A stretch of DNA of 64,000 bases from Vibrio zhanjiangensis. GTDB taxonomy: Bacteria; Pseudomonadota; Gammaproteobacteria; Enterobacterales; Vibrionaceae. A model generated the notes under the pieces. That model was not told the DNA's origin and made no database searches. It saw only the letters and a list, made by a program, of their open reading frames with translations. Of the stretch, positions 57,670-64,000 are shown in pieces (within the stretch, counting starts at the first letter, position 1; each line of letters opens with the position of its first letter). The stretch covers positions 124,001-188,000 of the forward strand of contig NZ_BSPW01000024.1 of the NCBI RefSeq assembly GCF_030161235.1, in the 5' to 3' direction. The position numbers and the translations under genes were made by a program.

Positions 57670-58545
57670 CTAAAACATTTGGATTTGTGTACTGCCTTTT
57701 GACGCTGGAAACGTATTGAGATCAGGAAGCTTTATGTTCGATTGTAGTTGTCGGTATAGGCTTGCTGCTAATTCAGGAGCAACAATATTATCTGCGGTAT
57801 GAATCATGACATAAGGCTGTCTTCCCTGCTTAATCCATTCAGGCAGTTTTGATAGCCACGGAGTGAACAAATCATAGTTTTTATTTTCTAGCGGATGACC
57901 AATGAATCTCACCATAGGATTTTGCGCAGTCGCAATGGCATGAACGGGTACCTTGGGCTTTTTTTGTTGGGCGTCGATAATGGCTTCAGTGTCGGGCCTT
58001 GCAGCAAAAATAGGCCGGCTATCCATGATAATTCGATCATACTTTTTCTCGATAAGCCAAGCATTTAGGTCACGCTCTGCATTACCTTTCGAGAAGAACG
58101 CGGGATGGCGAACTTCAACGCCTATCGGAAAGTCTTTGGGAAATAAAGCACAAAACTGTTTAAGCTGGTCAACGTGTTCCGGGCCAAAAATAGCGGGCAA
58201 CTGGATAGTCCATAAACCGATACGGTGGTGGAGGGGAGCTAAGACGGACATAAAGCTATTCAACTCAGCCTGGCAGCCTCGCAGCATGTGTTGATGCGTG
58301 ATACTTTTGGGTAACTTGAATGTGAAGCGGAATTTGTCATGTGTTGACGCCAGCCAATTTTTCACTGTCGAGGTGCTGGGTGTGGCATAAAAGGTTGTGT
58401 TTCCCTCAACGGTGTGAAAGACACTGGCGTATTTTTCGAGTCGTTCATGGCTCTTTGTACCACTGCCATAAAAAGTTTGTTGCCAATTATTGTGAGACCA
58501 CATAGTGAGGCCAAACCTGATTGGGTAAATCATCGTAGTTGCCAT
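57670..58545 (-). CDS. yecE: DUF72 family protein YecE
   Basis: 291 residues, DUF72 TIM-barrel-like domain. FGLTMWSHNNWQQTFYG at the start, VEGNTTFYATPSTSTVKNWL, FRFTFKLPKSITHQ, LGL-type WTIQLPAIFGP and IGVEVRHPAFF with MDSRP follow the family. Function unknown. Adjacent to aspS and cmoA, as in enterobacteria where yecE sits in the aspS-cmoAB region. It starts at an ATG with a weak ribosome-binding site; MIYPIRFG four codons later is an alternative. Confidence 0.88.
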   Translation of the reverse strand: MATTMIYPIRFGLTMWSHNNWQQTFYGSGTKSHERLEKYASVFHTVEGNTTFYATPSTSTVKNWLASTHDKFRFTFKLPKSITHQHMLRGCQAELNSFMSVLAPLHHRIGLWTIQLPAIFGPEHVDQLKQFCALFPKDFPIGVEVRHPAFFSKGNAERDLNAWLIEKKYDRIIMDSRPIFAARPDTEAIIDAQQKKPKVPVHAIATAQNPMVRFIGHPLENKNYDLFTPWLSKLPEWIKQGRQPYVMIHTADNIVAPELAASLYRQLQSNIKLPDLNTFPASKGSTQIQMF

Positions 58546-58568
58546 TTCAATATTGATGGATGAGAGTT

Positions 58569-58598
58569 TTGCTCAATCACTCAGAATAAGGCTATAAT
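58569..58598 (+). promoter_or_regulatory. Candidate sigma-70 promoter of aspS
   Basis: TTGCTC (58569-58574) and TATAAT (58593-58598) are separated by 18 bp. This predicts a leader of about 190 nt before the aspS ATG; nothing specific was recognised in the leader. Confidence 0.5.
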
Positions 58599-58797
58599 CT
58601 GCGCCAAATTTTGTATTGCTATTGTTTTAGCCCTTTATTGGTTTAAAAAGCATCAATAGAGTATAAATCGCAATAAGTTGTGCGTTGAGTTGTCGATCTT
58701 GAAACACTTTCAGCGTATAAATGGAGCTTTGCATTATCGGTAAACTTAGCACCGATGGAAAGTAATTAACATACTAAAAGAGATTGGGAAATTCATT

Positions 58798-60576
58798 ATG
58801 CGTACCCATTACTGTGGTCACTTGAACAAGTCCCTCGCAGGACAAACGGTAGAGCTTTGCGGTTGGGTTAATCGTCGCCGCGACTTAGGTGGACTTATTT
58901 TCATTGATATGCGAGATCGTGAAGGCATTGTTCAGGTAGTCATCGATCCAGACATGGCTGATGCGTATGAAGTGGCCAATTCGCTTCGTAATGAATTTTG
59001 TATCAAGCTTTCTGGGGAAGTGCGACTTCGTCCAGACAGTCAGATCAACCAAGATATGGCAACTGGAGAAGTTGAGATATTGGCCAAAGGCCTAGAGATC
59101 ATCAATCGATCGGATGTTCTTCCATTGGACTTCAATCAAAAAAATACTGAAGAGCAGCGCCTTAAATATCGCTACTTAGACCTACGTCGCCCAGAAATGA
59201 GTGATCGGATTAAGCTACGTGCCAAAGCATCCAGTTTTGTGCGTCGATTCCTTGATGAAAATGGTTTTCTTGATATAGAAACGCCAGTGCTCACCAAGGC
59301 GACACCAGAAGGCGCTCGAGATTATTTGGTGCCAAGTCGTGTGCACAAAGGCAGCTTCTATGCGCTGCCACAATCTCCGCAGCTATTTAAACAGCTTCTC
59401 ATGATGTCAGGCTTTGACCGCTACTATCAAATCGTCAAGTGCTTTCGCGATGAAGACTTGCGTGCAGATCGTCAGCCAGAGTTTACTCAAATTGATATTG
59501 AAACCTCATTCATGACGGCCGATGAGGTCAGAGCCACAACAGAAAAAATGGTTCGCAATATGTGGCAAGAGCTGCTTGACGTGGACTTAGGTTCATTCCC
59601 AGTGATGCCTTTTTCTGAGGCAATACGCCGTTTTGGTTCTGATAAACCAGATCTACGTAATCCATTGGAATTAGTTGATGTTGCTGACCTAGTCAAAGAT
59701 GTTGATTTCAAAGTATTCTCCGGTCCAGCCAATGATGAGAAAGGTCGAGTTGCCGTAATTTGTGTACCAGGTGGTGCTTCTCTTACTCGCAAGCAGATCG
59801 ATGGTTATGCCGAATTTGTTGGAATCTACGGAGCTAAAGGTCTTGCGTGGATGAAAGTTAATGACCGTGCTGGGGGGCTAGACGGTATTCAGTCACCAGT
59901 GGCTAAATTCTTAAACGAAGACGTGATTGAAGGTATCTTAGAGCGTACTCAAGCTCAATCCGGTGACATTATCCTATTTGGTGCAGATAGAGCCAATGTA
60001 GTTTCAGAAGCATTGGGAGCACTGCGACTCAAGTTGGGTAAAGACTTAGAATTGACGGATGAGTCAGCATGGGCACCACTATGGGTTGTTGATTTCCCTA
60101 TGTTTGAAGAAGATGATGAGGGTAATCTACATGCCATGCATCACCCATTTACTTCTCCTTTGGGTATTAGTGCACAAGAACTGAAAGCGAATCCTGCATC
60201 AGCCAACTCAAATGCTTATGACATGGTGATCAACGGCTATGAGGTGGGGGGAGGATCAGTTCGTATCCATAACGCCGAAATGCAGGCTGCGGTATTTGAT
60301 ATATTGGGTATTGAAGCGGATGAACAAAAGAAAAAGTTTGGCTTCTTACTCGATGCGCTTAAATTTGGCACGCCACCACATGCAGGCCTAGCCTTTGGTC
60401 TTGACCGTTTGGTTATGCTTTTGTGTGGCACCGAAAATATCCGTGATGTGATTGCATTTCCAAAGACAACGGCAGCGGCTTGTCTGTTAACGGATGCTCC
60501 AAGTGTGGCAAACCCAGCAGCACTTGAAGAGTTGGCGATCGCAGTGACGGCAGCCAAAGAGAGCATTGAGAGCTAA
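58798..60576 (+). CDS. aspS: Aspartyl-tRNA synthetase
   Basis: 592 residues, bacterial type. N-terminal OB fold ([23 protein letters not shown]), class II motif 2 [19 protein letters not shown], the GAD insertion domain, and motif 3 [15 protein letters not shown] near the end are present. It charges tRNA-Asp (discriminating type is expected in gammaproteobacteria). AGATTGGGA precedes the ATG. Divergent from yecE and followed by a terminator shared with rluE. Confidence 0.98.
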   Translation: MRTHYCGHLNKSLAGQTVELCGWVNRRRDLGGLIFIDMRDREGIVQVVIDPDMADAYEVANSLRNEFCIKLSGEVRLRPDSQINQDMATGEVEILAKGLEIINRSDVLPLDFNQKNTEEQRLKYRYLDLRRPEMSDRIKLRAKASSFVRRFLDENGFLDIETPVLTKATPEGARDYLVPSRVHKGSFYALPQSPQLFKQLLMMSGFDRYYQIVKCFRDEDLRADRQPEFTQIDIETSFMTADEVRATTEKMVRNMWQELLDVDLGSFPVMPFSEAIRRFGSDKPDLRNPLELVDVADLVKDVDFKVFSGPANDEKGRVAVICVPGGASLTRKQIDGYAEFVGIYGAKGLAWMKVNDRAGGLDGIQSPVAKFLNEDVIEGILERTQAQSGDIILFGADRANVVSEALGALRLKLGKDLELTDESAWAPLWVVDFPMFEEDDEGNLHAMHHPFTSPLGISAQELKANPASANSNAYDMVINGYEVGGGSVRIHNAEMQAAVFDILGIEADEQKKKFGFLLDALKFGTPPHAGLAFGLDRLVMLLCGTENIRDVIAFPKTTAAACLLTDAPSVANPAALEELAIAVTAAKESIES

Positions 60577-60618
60577 TTTGTGTAGCTAAACAGCTGGTCA
60601 ATAGCCATTCAGTAAAAG

Positions 60619-60645
60619 GCGCTTCATGATTGAAGCGCTTTTTTA
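60619..60645. terminator. Bidirectional terminator between aspS and rluE
   Basis: A perfect 8-bp stem (GCGCTTCA / TGAAGCGC) with a 4-nt loop is followed by T6 on the plus strand and CTTTTAC on the minus strand. Its right flank overlaps the rluE stop. Confidence 0.85.
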
Positions 60646-61335
60646 CAGGGTAAGCGTCTTCCACTCTCCTGGCTGAAGTTCTCCCAGCTCAAATTGTCCA
60701 ATAGAGCAGCGAATTAGGCGCAACGTAGGGTAGCCGATGTGAGCTGTCATTCTTCTTACTTGGCGATTTCGGCCTTCTATAATGGTAATGGCTAACCAAG
60801 TTGTAGGAATATTTGCTCGATAGCGCACCGGTGGATTACGTAGCCAGATATCGGGTTCAGGGATGATTCTTACCTCTGCTGGAAGTGTTGGGCCATCTTT
60901 TAGTACTACGCCATGACGCAGTTTTTCTAGATCTTCTTCTTCGGGTTTTCCGTCAACTTGAACCCAGTATGTCTTGGGTGATTTAGAGTTGGGTTGGGTA
61001 AGTTTGGCTTGCAATAGGCCATCATTTGTCAGCACCATTAACCCTTCGCTGTCGCGATCTAATCGGCCTGCAGCATAAACATCTTTGACCGAAACATAGT
61101 CGGCAAGTGTTTTTCTACCTTGACCATCGGTAAATTGGCTAAGAGTATCATAAGGCTTGTTAAATAAGATAAGCGTACGATTTTCAGAAGTTACACGACT
61201 TTTGTTACTTTTGGATTGACGCTTTGGTGACCGAGAATACGATTTTGACTGTTCACGGCTTTCAGCGCGTTTAAAACTTGGCTTGCGTGAACAATGAGAG
61301 GTTTTAGAAGACTCACGTTGCGAGCGTGATGACAT
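60643..61335 (-). CDS. rluE: 23S rRNA pseudouridine synthase RluE
   Basis: 230 residues from the ATG at 61333-61335 with AAGG upstream; the frame stays open further but without family match. A Ser/Lys/Arg-rich N-terminal tail of about 50 residues precedes the catalytic domain: [24 protein letters not shown], catalytic Asp in [18 protein letters not shown], and [27 protein letters not shown]. It makes pseudouridine 2457 in 23S rRNA. Divergent from icd, as in E. coli. Confidence 0.93.
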   Translation of the reverse strand: MSSRSQRESSKTSHCSRKPSFKRAESREQSKSYSRSPKRQSKSNKSRVTSENRTLILFNKPYDTLSQFTDGQGRKTLADYVSVKDVYAAGRLDRDSEGLMVLTNDGLLQAKLTQPNSKSPKTYWVQVDGKPEEEDLEKLRHGVVLKDGPTLPAEVRIIPEPDIWLRNPPVRYRANIPTTWLAITIIEGRNRQVRRMTAHIGYPTLRLIRCSIGQFELGELQPGEWKTLTL

Positions 61336-63864
<2,529 letters not shown>

Positions 63865-63882
63865 TGCTGGCTATTCTAAATA

Positions 63883-63913
63883 AAAAAACCGCCGAACTGA
63901 TCGGCGGTTTTTT
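63883..63913. terminator. Bidirectional terminator between icd and cspD
   Basis: A perfect 13-bp stem (AAAAAACCGCCGA / TCGGCGGTTTTTT) with a 5-nt loop and T/A runs on both sides. A second small hairpin (GACACC / GGTGTC, about 63920-63935) lies between it and the cspD stop. Confidence 0.92.
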
Positions 63914-63958
63914 ATTTCTGACACCTCTAGGTGTCTGTAAGTGAAATCTAGCAGCGAA

Positions 63959-64000
63959 TTATTTAATGGCTTGAGCTTCAACAGGAACCACTGAGCTAGC
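63959..64000 (-). CDS. cspD: Cold-shock-like protein CspD (last 13 codons only)
   Basis: The minus-strand frame entering from the right edge reads ASSVVPVEAQAIK and stops at 63959-63961. This matches the C-terminal end of Vibrio CspD (…HASxVVPVEA…), and cspD is the known convergent neighbour of icd in vibrios. CspD is a stationary-phase OB-fold protein that binds single-stranded DNA and inhibits replication. The call rests on 13 residues plus synteny. Confidence 0.7.
   Translation of the reverse strand, partial: ASSVVPVEAQAIK

Overview
The window reads as a chromosomal segment of a Vibrio (Vibrionaceae, Gammaproteobacteria). Three things support this. The gene neighbourhoods are those of vibrios: msrB/gapA/yeaD, ppiB-lpxH/cysS, infA/bpt-aat, aroA-yciN-topA, glgC-glgA, tfoY/purR/elyC, cmoM-mukF-mukE-mukB, cmoA-cmoB, aspS, and rluE/icd/cspD. 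Several proteins have near-typical Vibrio forms, namely a Vibrio-type alkaline phosphatase, a monomeric isocitrate dehydrogenase and MukF. A class I cyclic-di-GMP riboswitch sits upstream of the tfoY gene. I cannot name the species. No rRNA, tRNA, insertion sequence, phage or CRISPR array was seen.

Layout. 1-6.6 kb is accessory: a truncated sodium/solute symporter with a zinc alcohol dehydrogenase, a protein resembling the Stv putative-adhesin family, a monooxygenase/glyoxalase-fold pair, a ribbon-helix-helix regulator and a secreted alkaline phosphatase. 6.8-27 kb is mostly conserved core: ChaN-like lipoprotein, rlmA, yeaD, gapA, msrB, lpxH, ppiB, cysS, tdk, infA, bpt, aat, aroA, yciN, topA, and the glycogen-synthesis pair glgC-glgA. 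About 27.9-40.5 kb is a second accessory block. It holds a LysR regulator, an orphan endonuclease/exonuclease/phosphatase-fold protein, a keto-acid decarboxylase with a metallo-beta-lactamase-fold hydrolase, a glucoamylase, and a divergent five-gene run: GMC flavin oxidoreductase, VioB-like ferritin-domain protein, dehydrogenase small subunit, IolE-like dehydratase, and an epimerase-like TIM barrel. From 40.5 kb the core resumes: DUF2007 and TVP38 membrane protein, riboswitch-tfoY, purR, elyC, the cmoM-mukFEB operon, a three-gene envelope set (ATP-grasp ligase, transglutaminase-like membrane protein, retropepsin-like lipoprotein), cmoA-cmoB, yecE, aspS, rluE, icd and the last codons of cspD.

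How the genes work together. The most distinctive set is the run at 33.2-40.5 kb. A cytosolic glucoamylase would release glucose. The translationally coupled GMC/ferritin-like/small-subunit genes look like a sugar dehydrogenase complex without export signals. The two xylose-isomerase-type TIM barrels are of the kind that act on keto-sugars or inososes. My inference is an intracellular oxidative sugar or glycoside route (keto-sugar intermediate, then elimination or epimerisation); the actual substrate is unknown. The cmo genes lie at two sites in the window (cmoA-cmoB, and cmoM ahead of mukF) and together build the cmo5U34/mcmo5U34 tRNA modification.

Many core genes end in strong, often bidirectional, intrinsic terminators. 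Several starts were moved downstream of the longest open frame, because the longest frame began at a TTG or GTG while an internal ATG matched family lengths, ribosome-binding sites or signal peptides.
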